A DNA stretch of 64,000 nt from CBDFHF01 sp965247565. Its GTDB lineage: Bacteria > Pseudomonadota > Gammaproteobacteria > Methylococcales > Methylomonadaceae. Made by a program: the position numbers and the translations under genes. Under the pieces are notes generated by a model. The model was not told the DNA's origin. It made no database searches and saw nothing but the letters and a program-made list of their open reading frames with translations. Shown one piece after another: positions 45,701-53,245 of this stretch (positions within the stretch are counted from its first letter, which is position 1; each line of letters starts with the position of its first letter). Where the stretch lies: positions 434,001 through 498,000 of the forward strand of contig CBDFHF010000003.1 of the NCBI GenBank assembly GCA_965247565.1, given 5' to 3'.

Positions 45701-46117
45701 TTTGCCTGCTACGCTAGTGTTTCCTTTGGTGAGTACGGGAGATAGAATTTTGCATACAGGTAATTTGTTGCAAGTAGCTGGAGCTCCTTTAATTTTTTTG
45801 TTAACTGATTGGTCGCCCGCACTGACTGTGACGGAACAAGGCGCTTGCGCCATTTGCGCTAATGGAATTGTAAATTTCTGCTGCTTACTGCCAGTATTAG
45901 TAATCACCCGCGTACCCAGCACACCACCTTCGCCGTGCAGTAGCACTAAATCACCAGTTAAACCTTTAGTTGTGGCAACCACTTTTAACTTGCCTGTTTT
46001 CTGGGTAAACACAGCTGATTTGATGGCTAGTGTACCGGCTTGGGAAACACCACATAGCAGCGTTAAACAAAATAAAAACCCTCCAGTACCTGAAAAAAAA
46101 CGGAATAGCTTAATCAT
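42743..46117 (-). CDS. Nine-heme secreted cytochrome c with N-terminal Ig/PKD-like region
   Basis: 1124 residues. A Sec signal peptide (about 1-27, ending SQA) precedes beta-rich N-terminal repeats; residues about 120-230 look Ig/PKD-like (FTYEWDFSGGAVGE). Nine CxxCH heme sites follow between about residues 546 and 1079: CRECH, CMYCH, CLKCH, CYDCH, CGACH, CAACH, CNVCH, CAACH, CKLCH. The protein should be periplasmic or exported; no lipobox, transmembrane anchor or porin partner is visible. Likely role: electron transfer, possibly at the cell surface (inference). Single gene with a GAAGGG ribosome binding site. A duplicated palindromic element lies 175-260 bp upstream. Confidence 0.88.
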   Translation of the reverse strand: MIKLFRFFSGTGGFLFCLTLLCGVSQAGTLAIKSAVFTQKTGKLKVVATTKGLTGDLVLLHGEGGVLGTRVITNTGSKQQKFTIPLAQMAQAPCSVTVSAGDQSVNKKIKGAPATCNKLPVCKILSPVLTKGNTSVAGKTGIAMSFTGKATSSDKSVKSFTYEWDFSGGAVGEPLELGQNHWYRDAHTKSQNATVTFVRDDSYYQARFIATDTKGRRCEASLKVKIGEPPAVLDSVKNMAESAVKTAVPRGSELEGKTDDVVVLPFEQWSMSNDGDMKSVRNGYMAWNPLVTSMNAYAFKKGLKPISLGSSDLTMRYSAASNPWDPVGPRSINSTSRNYPVTDANDLFSADIQKTDIWNIAINRERSPGTAAITIIDGLKDASGNPVTYDVDTAAYRNTPWIMDKYYTISIPDPADPTKTISQRGVAPEFDEGAVKAYLENGVRTMVNDPNNTDHGRYMPGKTKPYEVNEAQDFSGFNPKVWNPYTSKFEDGTDDWWKANQIPITGVDDQGRDNIYNLLRVEAVDKSGNTVAKTDGVLSSGRDFHCRECHAKGGIAAPENPPQTKAACRASAYGANSDLRRAVLKRAAYPVCEEKPRFFSVADIGGIPGNLFDEEYVASMNANGLHEFYDGFYLLGFMQYGAISTPTGKVIGDRPMNCMYCHNEINQSDNFGLAWADHGARNNINDAAFLPDYSVSMHRFHGELMFNSAKDGIQRDEKGMYRRFDWRAGDKKRAANANLNPDTLFPIFDASGKQLPMEENCLKCHGGKREQHYRDRMYTAGISCYDCHGDMLAMGGAFTKTDGRPGVKDPASATDTSGEKHDLFRIPWYDQPDCGACHTGKGKVPVLKTAFDPLQQAQMSSKPNLTDPDQSRFAVMPRVVKEISMTAYGPYNYAEQKYPTFSEPVKIDVALFREGKDTHGNVACAACHGAAHAIWPNRDPKANDNVAALQLQGHTGTILECNVCHSSDAFKNETDLDGSTLYSGDPKPYILGGPHNTHPINDPYWYQKAGDGTNGGWHNNYATKSDKNNADQCAACHGEDHLGTRLSKTPVDRVFKVVVNNKSKTVKVAAGTQISCKLCHTLDKSFIGSPKLSEKTARDTPTKTAVESSDTSTVGNTNETGSSM

Positions 46118-46756
46118 ATTTGTCCCTTCAGTTGTTGAAATTGAGTTGTAATGCAGCTTACCGACATGCTTATAGAAGCCATAGTTTACAAAGCAATATT
46201 TATGCCGATTTCTAAAAGACTCGCCCAGTCAAGTTTATCCGCTGTATTACTTGAATTTGAGAGGGATTGAATTTTCGATTACTTTAGCAAAAAGTAGTTT
46301 TTAATAATAAAGTGTGTGATATGACACACTTTTCAGTAGTTTTTAATAAAAAATATGTCATATGACGCGCTTTTTTTGCGTTATACGGCGCAATTCAGTA
46401 GACAAAAATATTTTGGCATTGTTTTGCAAATCGCCGATGGAATATGCAACTTATATTCAGTGTGGCGGTAATAGCGGCACTATCTCATGCTCTTTATGGT
46501 TGTTTTAAGCTCATGTGCTCTATATGGACTTGGACTGTAATGCAGCATATTCCCGGCTTCGGCTTGCTACAATACGACAGAGCAAAAGCTTTTCATCGCC
46601 AAAATACCTCGCGCCACTTATAATTTAAATAAGTACGCTTTTGTGCTTTAAATGGGCTAGGCACAAGTAACTTGTCATCAATCTCCAATAGCATACGGCT
46701 TGGTTTTTTGTCGCCTAATTTATTTAGATTATCTACACACTTAAGGATCTACGATA
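46118..46756. other. Gene-free interval between the cytochrome and Sel1-protein genes
   Basis: About 640 bp between divergent genes. The clearest content is a tandem 42-bp repeat with palindromes (listed separately). The rest is AT-rich with no convincing ORF or RNA gene. Confidence 0.45.
46293..46376. repeat. Tandem 42-bp direct repeat containing palindromes (putative operator)
   Basis: Copy 1 starts at 46293 and copy 2 at 46335, each opening AGTAGTTTTTAATAA. Copy 1 holds a 20-bp dyad with 7-bp arms AGTGTGT/ACACACT (46311-46330); copy 2 holds the perfect palindrome GTCATATGAC (46357-46366). Located in the divergent intergenic region, closest to the cytochrome start. A double operator is the natural reading; the regulator is unknown. 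Confidence 0.55.
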
Positions 46757-47209
46757 ATGTTTAAACTAATTAAGATGCTAGCGGCTGTTTACTGCCTGGC
46801 TTTTGCCATGACAAGTTTTTCTGAATCGTTGCAAGAAGCGGCTAAGCAGGGTGATGCTCAAGCGCAAGCCAAATTGGGTTCCATGTATTTTTTAGGTCAT
46901 GACGGCATTGAGAAGGATGAAATAAAAGCCGCTGAATGGATAACAAAGGCAGCCAAGCAGGGCTTAGTTGATGCGCAAGTGATGATTGCCGCTATGTATG
47001 ATAGAGGCATTGGCGTACCCAGTGACGTCAATATAGCCACGTCATGGTATGAAAAAGCCGCTGCCAAAGGTCATGGAGCATCTCTTGCCATATTGGGTAA
47101 AAACGATGTGGCCAAAGGTGGCGTTGCATTTAGTTATCAAAACATGCGCTTAAGTGCTGCCAAACAAATCCCCAATGAATACGCCAAACGCTTTTTATTA
47201 TCGAAATAA
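46757..47209 (+). CDS. Secreted Sel1-repeat protein
   Basis: 150 residues. Signal peptide (KMLAAVYCLAFAMTSFS) followed by two or three Sel1-like repeats (QGDAQAQAKLGSMYFLGHDGIEKDEIKAAEWITKAA; QGLVDAQVMIAAMYDRGIGVPSDVNIATSWYEKAA), helical hairpins used for protein binding. Probably periplasmic. It ends 6 nt before gltX, so they may share a transcript. Specific partner unknown. Confidence 0.85.
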   Translation: MFKLIKMLAAVYCLAFAMTSFSESLQEAAKQGDAQAQAKLGSMYFLGHDGIEKDEIKAAEWITKAAKQGLVDAQVMIAAMYDRGIGVPSDVNIATSWYEKAAAKGHGASLAILGKNDVAKGGVAFSYQNMRLSAAKQIPNEYAKRFLLSK

Positions 47210-47215
47210 TATCAA

Positions 47216-48619
47216 ATGACTATAACGACACGCTTTGCCCCTAGTCCGACCGGTTACTTACATGTAGGCGGAGCTCGTACCGCCCTATTTTCATGGCTTT
47301 ACGCACGAAAAGCCGGAGGCAAGTTTATTTTAAGGATTGAAGATACTGATTTGGAGCGTTCAACTCAGGAGTCTGTCAATGCGATTTTAGATGGCATGAG
47401 TTGGTTAGAGCTGGATTATGACGAAGGGCCGTATTATCAAACCCAGCGCTTTGATCGTTATAAAGAAATCATCCAACAACTATTGGCTCAAGGTGATGCC
47501 TATTATTGTTATTGTAGTAAAGATGAGCTGGAAGTATTGCGTGCCGAGCAAATGGCCAATAAAGAAAAGCCTCGCTATAACGGTAAATGTCGTGATGTTG
47601 CTGATTTGTCTAAAGTCGGTGAACCCGTGGTACGGTTTAAAAACCCGATCGAAGGTGTGGTAACTATTCATGACTTAGTCAAAGGCGATATTGTGGTCGC
47701 CAATAAAGAGTTGGATGATTTGATTATTGCTCGCGGTGACGGCACGCCCACATACAATCTAACCGTGGTGGTCGATGATATGGACATGGGAGTTACTCAT
47801 GTCATTCGTGGTGACGATCATGTTAATAATACGCCCAGGCAAATCAACATTCTTAAAGCGTTGGGCGCACCATTACCGCAATATGCACACTTGCCGATGA
47901 TTTTAGGCTCTGACGGGGCAAGGTTATCAAAACGTCATGGTGCCGTCAGTGTGATGCAATTTCGTGACGAGGGCTATTTGCCGGATGCTTTGTTGAATTA
48001 TCTGGTGCGATTGGGTTGGTCTCATGGCGATCAGGAAATTTTTACCAGAGATGAAATGATTGAATATTTTGCCCTTGAAAACGTTAATGTGTCTGCATCA
48101 GCGTTCAACATGGAAAAGTTGTTATGGCTTAATCATCAATACATAATGAACAGCGATCCTGCTCATGTTGCCAAACACTTGCTTTGGCATATTGAGCAAT
48201 TAGGCATTGATCCATCTACCGGGCCGGACTTGATTGATGTCGTCAAAGCACAACGCGAACGCACCAAAACCTTAGTTGAAATGGCGGCAGCGAGCGTTTG
48301 TTTTTTCAAAGATTTTGCTGGCTATGATGAAAAAGCGGTTAAGAAAAATTTTAACCCGGGCGCAGGGCAAGTGTTGGCGAGATTATCAAAAGCATTTTCC
48401 GATCTAAGTGATTGGGATGGCGAAGTACTGCATCAAATCGTGTTGAATCTTGCCGAAACTATGGGGCTTGGTTTGGGCAAGGTTGCACAGCCTTTGCGAG
48501 TTGCTGTGTGCGGTACATCGGTGTCGCCAGCAATAGATGTGACGTTGTTATTATTGGGCAAAGAAAAAACCTTAGCCCGCATCCAGCAAGCTATCAAACA
48601 TATAGAAAACTTAAATTAG
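47216..48619 (+). CDS. gltX: Glutamyl-tRNA synthetase
   Basis: Class I aminoacyl-tRNA synthetase of 467 residues. The HIGH-type motif is in PSPTGYLHVGGARTALFSW and the KMSKS-type motif is LSKRHGA, with the zinc/CP region containing YYCYCSKDELE. Full length, with anticodon-binding C-terminal domain. Just downstream lie one tRNA-Ala and two tRNA-Glu genes, the latter its own substrates. Confidence 0.97.
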   Translation: MTITTRFAPSPTGYLHVGGARTALFSWLYARKAGGKFILRIEDTDLERSTQESVNAILDGMSWLELDYDEGPYYQTQRFDRYKEIIQQLLAQGDAYYCYCSKDELEVLRAEQMANKEKPRYNGKCRDVADLSKVGEPVVRFKNPIEGVVTIHDLVKGDIVVANKELDDLIIARGDGTPTYNLTVVVDDMDMGVTHVIRGDDHVNNTPRQINILKALGAPLPQYAHLPMILGSDGARLSKRHGAVSVMQFRDEGYLPDALLNYLVRLGWSHGDQEIFTRDEMIEYFALENVNVSASAFNMEKLLWLNHQYIMNSDPAHVAKHLLWHIEQLGIDPSTGPDLIDVVKAQRERTKTLVEMAAASVCFFKDFAGYDEKAVKKNFNPGAGQVLARLSKAFSDLSDWDGEVLHQIVLNLAETMGLGLGKVAQPLRVAVCGTSVSPAIDVTLLLLGKEKTLARIQQAIKHIENLN

Positions 48620-48621
48620 TA

Positions 48622-48650
48622 TTGGACATGCCCACTAATTACTGTAGAAT
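48622..48650 (+). promoter_or_regulatory. Sigma-70 promoter of the tRNA genes
   Basis: TTGGAC (48622-48627) and TAGAAT (48645-48650) with an ideal 17-bp spacer lie about 20 nt before the tRNA-Ala gene and overlap the region just after the gltX stop. A GCGCC block follows the -10, as in stringently controlled promoters. Confidence 0.75.
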
Positions 48651-48668
48651 GCGCCTTCTCGATTGAGA

Positions 48669-48744
<76 letters not shown>

Positions 48745-48762
48745 ATAAAATGCAGAGTCCTT

Positions 48763-48838
48763 GTCCCCATCGTCTAGTGGCCTAGGACACCGCCCTTTCA
48801 CGGCGGTAACGGGGGTTCGACCCCCCCTGGGGACGCCA
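48763..48838 (+). tRNA. tRNA-Glu (TTC anticodon), copy 1
   Basis: 76 nt with encoded CCA. Acceptor GTCCCCA/TGGGGAC, anticodon stem-loop CCGCCCTTTCACGGCGG with anticodon TTC. T-loop reads TTCGACC, differing by one base from copy 2. Confidence 0.96.
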
Positions 48839-48913
48839 TAAAATCTCTGGCTATACAACAGTTTTAGTGACAATTCTTAAAGCAGCAGTAACAGGCTGAC
48901 TAAATCTAATTTA

Positions 48914-48989
48914 GTCCCCATCGTCTAGTGGCCTAGGACACCGCCCTTTCACGGCGGTAACGGGGGTTCGAACCCCCCTGGGGACGCCA
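48914..48989 (+). tRNA. tRNA-Glu (TTC anticodon), copy 2
   Basis: 76 nt with encoded CCA, identical to copy 1 except T-loop TTCGAAC (the more usual form). The 75-bp spacer between copies is unrelated to the first spacer, so only the tRNA itself is duplicated. Confidence 0.96.
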
Positions 48990-49041
48990 CAATTGCAGTG
49001 ATTTTCTTGCTAAAGCCAACCCATTCCGTAATAGCGAAAAT

Positions 49042-49737
49042 TCAATTGACGGTGACTAATCCTGGCGCAATTACCGTAGCATTAATAATGCGCCGAGATG
49101 ATTCATTTTTAATTCTGACGCGTTCACCTCGTATGCCATCCATCATCGCCAAGCCGTCCATTTTAATTTCAAATTCTTCCCGATTAGCACTAATTACTAC
49201 CTTTTCACCTCTTTTAATTAACTTAGGTTCGGCGAAATAACGAGGGCTCAAAATAATACCAGCGGGAAGTTGACGTGTAGCCTGTTTGTTTTCAATTTGA
49301 GCGACTTCAATAATAAAATCATCATGTAATTTTGAAACATCACGGGGTTCCTGGAAATAATGCTGCCGGGTGATGGTTTCCCCGCGTCGTAAAGACTGGG
49401 AAAGCACAAGTACCGGTTGAAAAACCTTAACCAGTGCTGTAGTAAAAATAGACCATTGCTGCTCGCCATGGCAGCGGACCCCGATTGAGTTCCTACCTGC
49501 TTTAATAGCACCTGTGGGGGAGAATGTCTCCAGAGGTTTTTTGCATTCCGGTAATTGTAGCCGATTGTCAATTGGCACCAACTCTACCTCAAACTCCCCG
49601 GAAAGATTTATCGTATGGGTAATGTAATCGGTTACTGCCGCAGCTATTCCAGCGTGAGCCTGCATAGTTTCCTCGGCTTGACTTGAGGCTAACATGGTAA
49701 GCGTTAAAACAAGGCTAATGAAAAATTTGTTGATCAT
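49042..49737 (-). CDS. flgA: Flagellar P-ring assembly chaperone FlgA
   Basis: 231 residues with signal peptide (ISLVLTLTMLASSQA). Periplasmic chaperone for FlgI. N-terminal part LQLPECKKPLETFSP...VRCHGEQQWSIF, then the SAF/beta-clip domain (LRRGETITRQHYFQE... LSPRYFAEPKLIKRGEKVVISA). It is detached from flgB-L by 24 kb and sits next to tRNA genes, but has its own sigma-54 promoter. Confidence 0.94.
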   Translation of the reverse strand: MINKFFISLVLTLTMLASSQAEETMQAHAGIAAAVTDYITHTINLSGEFEVELVPIDNRLQLPECKKPLETFSPTGAIKAGRNSIGVRCHGEQQWSIFTTALVKVFQPVLVLSQSLRRGETITRQHYFQEPRDVSKLHDDFIIEVAQIENKQATRQLPAGIILSPRYFAEPKLIKRGEKVVISANREEFEIKMDGLAMMDGIRGERVRIKNESSRRIINATVIAPGLVTVN

Positions 49738-49773
49738 AGGAGCTGTCGGTTTTATGACTTTGCTTAAAAATTA

Positions 49774-49789
49774 AGCACGTTTAGTGCCA
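49774..49789 (-). promoter_or_regulatory. Sigma-54 promoter of flgA
   Basis: On the minus strand TGGCACTAAACGTGCT fits the RpoN consensus TGGCACN5TTGCW, with GG/GC spacing correct and the same GTGCT downstream half as the flgB promoter. The flgA ATG is 37 nt downstream. Confidence 0.82.
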
Positions 49790-49930
49790 GTGGGAGGCTT
49801 TTGCAAAGATAACCGTTGACCTTAAATTAAGATACAGTCTTATCGCATAGCTTATTTATGTAATGGTCCAATGATTTTGGGCAGTTAGAAGAGCCCCTTA
49901 TAATCCTGACAAAGACCCAAAAGGAACCGT

Positions 49931-50583
49931 ATGACGCAACGCAAGATATTCACCCCTGCCTTCACACCAAACTGATGATTAACGAGAACTACACCATCAA
50001 ACAGAGACCCGTGAAGCTCCGGTGCACACTCCAAAATGTAAACTATACAATTTAAGTGTTGCTTTCACCCATTGAATCTCCAAGCGTCTTTTATGCCCTA
50101 GGGGTATCTTCACCAAGGAAATGGGATGAATTACCGTGTGGCGGTGCGTCCCAAAAAACGCCATGCGCATCCGACTGGGGAAGTGTCCCGTATCGCCGAC
50201 AATTAGCTTAACCGCGAATGCAGCGCCGTCCAGCATAATCAATAATGGGGGGGGAATATTACCCACTTGTGAACATCCGAGGACTGGGTTTACCTCTCGG
50301 TGGTGGCGGATTTATTCGCGCGCCGGGTGGTTAGCTGGCGGTTATGGGCTTCACCCGATGTTAAACCGTGTGGAAAAATGGCCAGGGAATCGGGGAAAAC
50401 AGCGTGGAAAACTGTCCACCCCGGTGTATGTCATGATCCGGTATTTTGCCGGAGAAACCTGGGGTGTTATTTATGGATATTATTGCCGAAATAAGAAGGC
50501 GTCATTTTATTAGCGATGAAAGCATCAGCTCAATCGCTCTCTCATTAAACCTGTCCCAGTAACACTGTCCGCAAACATTTAAA
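49931..50583 (+). mobile_element. Decayed IS3 and IS21 fragments
   Basis: ATG 49931 opens MTQRKIFTPAFTPN, the start of an IS3 OrfA, then stops. From about 50258 a broken frame carries DWVYLSVVADLFARRVVSW (50282 on), the IS3-type OrfB catalytic region, followed by frame loss. ATG 50473 opens DIIAEIRRRHFISDESISSIALSLNLS, then after a one-base shift NTVRKHLK, matching the N-terminal HTH of IS21 IstA. That fragment is cut at 50583 by an IS5-type end. The middle (about 49980-50250) is not recognised. Confidence 0.7.
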
Positions 50584-50658
50584 GAGACCTTTGCACGGCA
50601 CAACAGTATTTTCCAATCCAGACATGAGCCTGAGCGAAGGTAGTTTGTGTGAAATTCA

Positions 50659-50730
50659 TCAGGCGGCGCTTTGTTGAGATTTATTAATTGATTTAAAGAG
50701 TTTAGCCCTGGCCTGATTGAGGTGTTGTAT
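50659..50730 (-). pseudogene. 3' fragment of the rve-type transposase gene
   Basis: On the minus strand the frame reads IQHLNQARAKLFKSINKSQQSAA then TGA. This matches the usual C-terminus of this transposase family (LN-AR-KLF-SIN). About 50 family residues expected between this piece and the 52053 side are missing, so the IS3 insertion was accompanied by a deletion. Confidence 0.65.
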
Positions 50731-50766
50731 AGTGGACCCTATTGTCCAGACAATTAACTGCCTAAT

Positions 50767-51654
50767 TTAAGAGGGTGTCGTATCCGTTACAGCAGATTGG
50801 TGCTGCTCCATCTCTTCTTTTGAAGCCTCTTTTTTTTCACTAAAATAATCAGCAATTTTAGCCCCGCCACCTTCACCAGTCTGATAGACCTGATCCGGCG
50901 TTTTATAGCCTAATGCCTGATGAAACCGCCCTGCATTATAGAAGATAAAATATTCGGCCAGACCGACCAGCAGTTCCGGCATTGACGCATAGTTCTTCAA
51001 ATAAACATCCTCGTACTTCACGCTTCGCCATAGCCGTTCAACGAAAATATTGTCTAATGCGCGACCTCGTCCATCCATGCTGATTTTGATGGCGTTTTTC
51101 AGCATCACCTTAATCCATGCCTCACAGGTAAATTGTGAACCCTGGTCGGTGTTGAAAATCTCAGGCGGCCCGTAATCATAGAGGGCGGCAGTCAAACAAT
51201 CCACACAAAAACCGACATCCATCGTGTTTGATACTTGCCAGGACAAGACCTTACGGCTGTACCAGTCAATAATGGCCACCAAGTACACAAAGCCGTGTGC
51301 CAGTCGTATATAGGTGATGTCAGTACTCCAGACTTGATTTATCCGAATAATGCCTAATCCTCTGAGCAAATAAGGATAAACTTTGTTCTGTGGGTGCTTC
51401 TTACTGGTGTTAGGACCCGGTGCTATCGCTGCTAAACCTAATATCCGCATCAGCCGCTGCACTCGCCTCCGGTTTACAAGATACCCTTGGGTGCCGAGCC
51501 AAACCACCATTTTCCTGCTGCCGTAAAACGGATGACGGGTAAACTCTTCATCCAGCAAACGCAATAGCAGCAGTTCGACTTCGTCCACAACCGCTACCTT
51601 ACTCTCATAGACCGTGGACCGTGCAATACTCGCCAGTTTGCACTGCACCACCAC
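50767..51654 (-). CDS. IS3-family transposase OrfB
   Basis: Catalytic subunit with rve/DDE core: VWSTDITYIRLAHGFVYLVAIIDWYSRKVLSW (first Asp), FNTDQGSQFTC (second Asp) and DNIFVERLWRSVKYEDVYLK (Glu), ending in a HQALGYKTPDQVY motif. The frame is open well upstream of the first ATG, to the slippery site at 51714-51722, so the natural product is an OrfAB fusion from -1 frameshifting and the internal ATG is not the main start. Confidence 0.9.
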   Translation of the reverse strand: MVVQCKLASIARSTVYESKVAVVDEVELLLLRLLDEEFTRHPFYGSRKMVVWLGTQGYLVNRRRVQRLMRILGLAAIAPGPNTSKKHPQNKVYPYLLRGLGIIRINQVWSTDITYIRLAHGFVYLVAIIDWYSRKVLSWQVSNTMDVGFCVDCLTAALYDYGPPEIFNTDQGSQFTCEAWIKVMLKNAIKISMDGRGRALDNIFVERLWRSVKYEDVYLKNYASMPELLVGLAEYFIFYNAGRFHQALGYKTPDQVYQTGEGGGAKIADYFSEKKEASKEEMEQHQSAVTDTTPS

Positions 51655-51695
51655 GGACAGCCCGCCGTTTGAATCGATCCAACCCTGGCGTTGGC

Positions 51696-51989
51696 TTAGG
51701 GGCTGATCCCGGACTTTTTTTTAAGCCATTCCAATTCCATATTAAGCTGTCCAATCTTGGCGTACAATCGCTCTGGATCACTTTGCGGGTCGGCTGTCTT
51801 AAGGCCATGTTTTGCGTCAAACAGATGGCTGGCATTTTCCAGTAATGCCTTTTTCCAAAGACCAACTTGCGTCGGGTGCACTCCAAATTCTTGGGCTATC
51901 TCGTTGACTGTTTTGCTACCTTTCACCGCTTCCAATGCTACTTTTGCCTTTTGGGCACCAGACATAATCCTACGCTTCTTTTCACTCAT
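51696..51989 (-). CDS. IS3-family transposase OrfA
   Basis: 97 residues, with HTH (AQKAKVALEAVKGSKTVNEIAQEFGVHPTQVGLWKKALLENA) and a leucine-zipper-like tail (LYAKIGQLNMELEWLKKK). The end overlaps an A8G run (CTT AAA AAA AAG on the minus strand), a standard -1 frameshift signal of IS3 elements leading into OrfB. Confidence 0.9.
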   Translation of the reverse strand: MSEKKRRIMSGAQKAKVALEAVKGSKTVNEIAQEFGVHPTQVGLWKKALLENASHLFDAKHGLKTADPQSDPERLYAKIGQLNMELEWLKKKSGISP

Positions 51990-52052
51990 TTGTGCCTACC
52001 TAATTGAGGATAGACACCATCTTATACTGCTGTCTGTTTTTTGGGGACCACT

Positions 52053-53087
52053 ATAGTTATCGGTGTATTCGTTGGGAAAGTGGCAGGGACGATGGAAATT
52101 CAAATAAGGCGACAGTACCTCGACAGTAAAGGTATTCACCAGGCTGGTAAGGTGCTATGGAATAGGGCTATAACCGAGATATTTCCGCACGGTTGAGGCA
52201 TTCTTGCTCTCTGCCAGCGCATTGTCGTTGGTCTGCCGCGAACGTGATTTGGTTTGCTCGATACGCAACTTTTCCAGCAGTTTTGCTACCTTGTGGTTGA
52301 TGTACTCCGAGCCATTATCAGAATGGAAGCCGCGAATGACGAACGGAAACGCATCCAACATGGCCGCAAGCACCGGCAGCAAATAGGCTTCGCTGATGCG
52401 TTCCACGGCAAAAACCGCCTGAAACTGGGTCACTTCGTCCACAGCATTGATGAGGTACACGCCTTTGATGCCGTCCAAGTCGCCTTGATGCACGCTGTCC
52501 ACGCGCAGATACCCTGGACTACCATCGGGTGCAGGCTTTCGGCGTTCACCGATGTTGACCTGGGTCGGGCGGGTTTTGTCGAAGGTACCCCGTTTGGCTT
52601 GATAAGCCTTGTGCTGCCGCAGGTTATAGAGATGACCGTTAGAAATTTCAGCCAGTCGATCAAAGCGGGCATCGCCATACACATTGAACGCCCGTTCGCA
52701 CAGTTTGCGCGTGGTAGTACCCGAGACAGTGCCATGTAATGCATCCATCTCGGCTAGCAACTGGATGTCTTCCGTTCTGTAACGCCTCACAAACGGCACG
52801 GTGGGTGCCCGCCGCCTGTCCTGGATAACGCCGGCATCGGTAAATTGCTTAATACAGCGCGCCACTTGTGCACGCGAGAAGCCGGTCACCTTGCCTAGAT
52901 ATTGGCGCAGCACGCCTTTGTCGGCGCGCGTACAGCGGCCATAATGGAACTGTTTGAGCGTATCGCCCATCCAGCCATAAGCGGCAATCCGATCCGTCAG
53001 CGTAAACGCGATGGCCTCGTTGTTAGAAACAAAGGCTTTCACCTGTACCAGCGTTTGTAATCCTTGGGTATGTAAAGTCACAATCAT
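52053..53087 (-). pseudogene. rve-type transposase gene, amber stop and IS3-truncated
   Basis: From ATG 53087 the frame gives 310 residues with a DDE core: YLRVDSVHQGDLDG (first Asp), GFHSDNGSEYINH (second Asp) and NDNALAESKN (Glu). It ends at TAG 52155-52157 after KYLGYSPIP, where the family has Gln. Translation beyond the TAG stays in frame as HLTSLVNTFTVEVLSPYLNF...PCHFPNEYTDNY until the IS3 boundary near 52053. The last part of the gene is at 50659-50730. Confidence 0.8.
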
Positions 53088-53245
53088 GCCTCCATGATCC
53101 CAACTTTTGCGCTTCCAGGCTCATCTCACTTTGGAAATACGGCCCTTTGTTCAGGCTCATGTGTCATTGGACAAGGCTACCACTACACCAAACCAATGTA
53201 TTATGATAAAATAGACTTATCATTCAATGGCTTGTGTGTATTTTT

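Larger units (their letters stand above)
50733..52050 (-). mobile_element. Complete IS3-family insertion sequence
   Basis: About 1318 bp with imperfect inverted repeats: TGGACCCTATTGTCCAGACA at the left and, on the minus strand, TGGTCCCCAAAAAACAGACA at the right. It contains orfA and orfB in a -1 frame relationship with a slippery A8G run, so it may be functional. It lies inside the rve-type transposase gene. Confidence 0.8.
50611..53173 (-). mobile_element. rve-type (IS481/ISNCY-like) element interrupted by IS3
   Basis: Inverted ends: left TCCAATCCAGACATGAGCCT and right, read on the minus strand, TCCAATGACACATGAGCCTG, both followed by a GA(G/A)C(G/A)AAGG-like block. The transposase gene starts at 53087 and its 3' end lies at about 50659-50730, beyond the IS3. 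Confidence 0.65.

Noticed and set aside
43604..46151. Several long plus-strand frames opposite the multiheme cytochrome gene
   Set aside because: They are antisense to a gene with signal peptide and nine heme motifs, and have no motifs of their own.
48763..48989. Long direct repeat as a possible mobile or CRISPR-like repeat
   Set aside because: The repeat is exactly the tRNA-Glu gene duplicated; the spacers are unrelated and no third unit exists.
49997..50266. Minus-strand 89-codon frame in the IS graveyard
   Set aside because: Not recognisable, no ribosome binding site, and surrounded by decayed transposase fragments.
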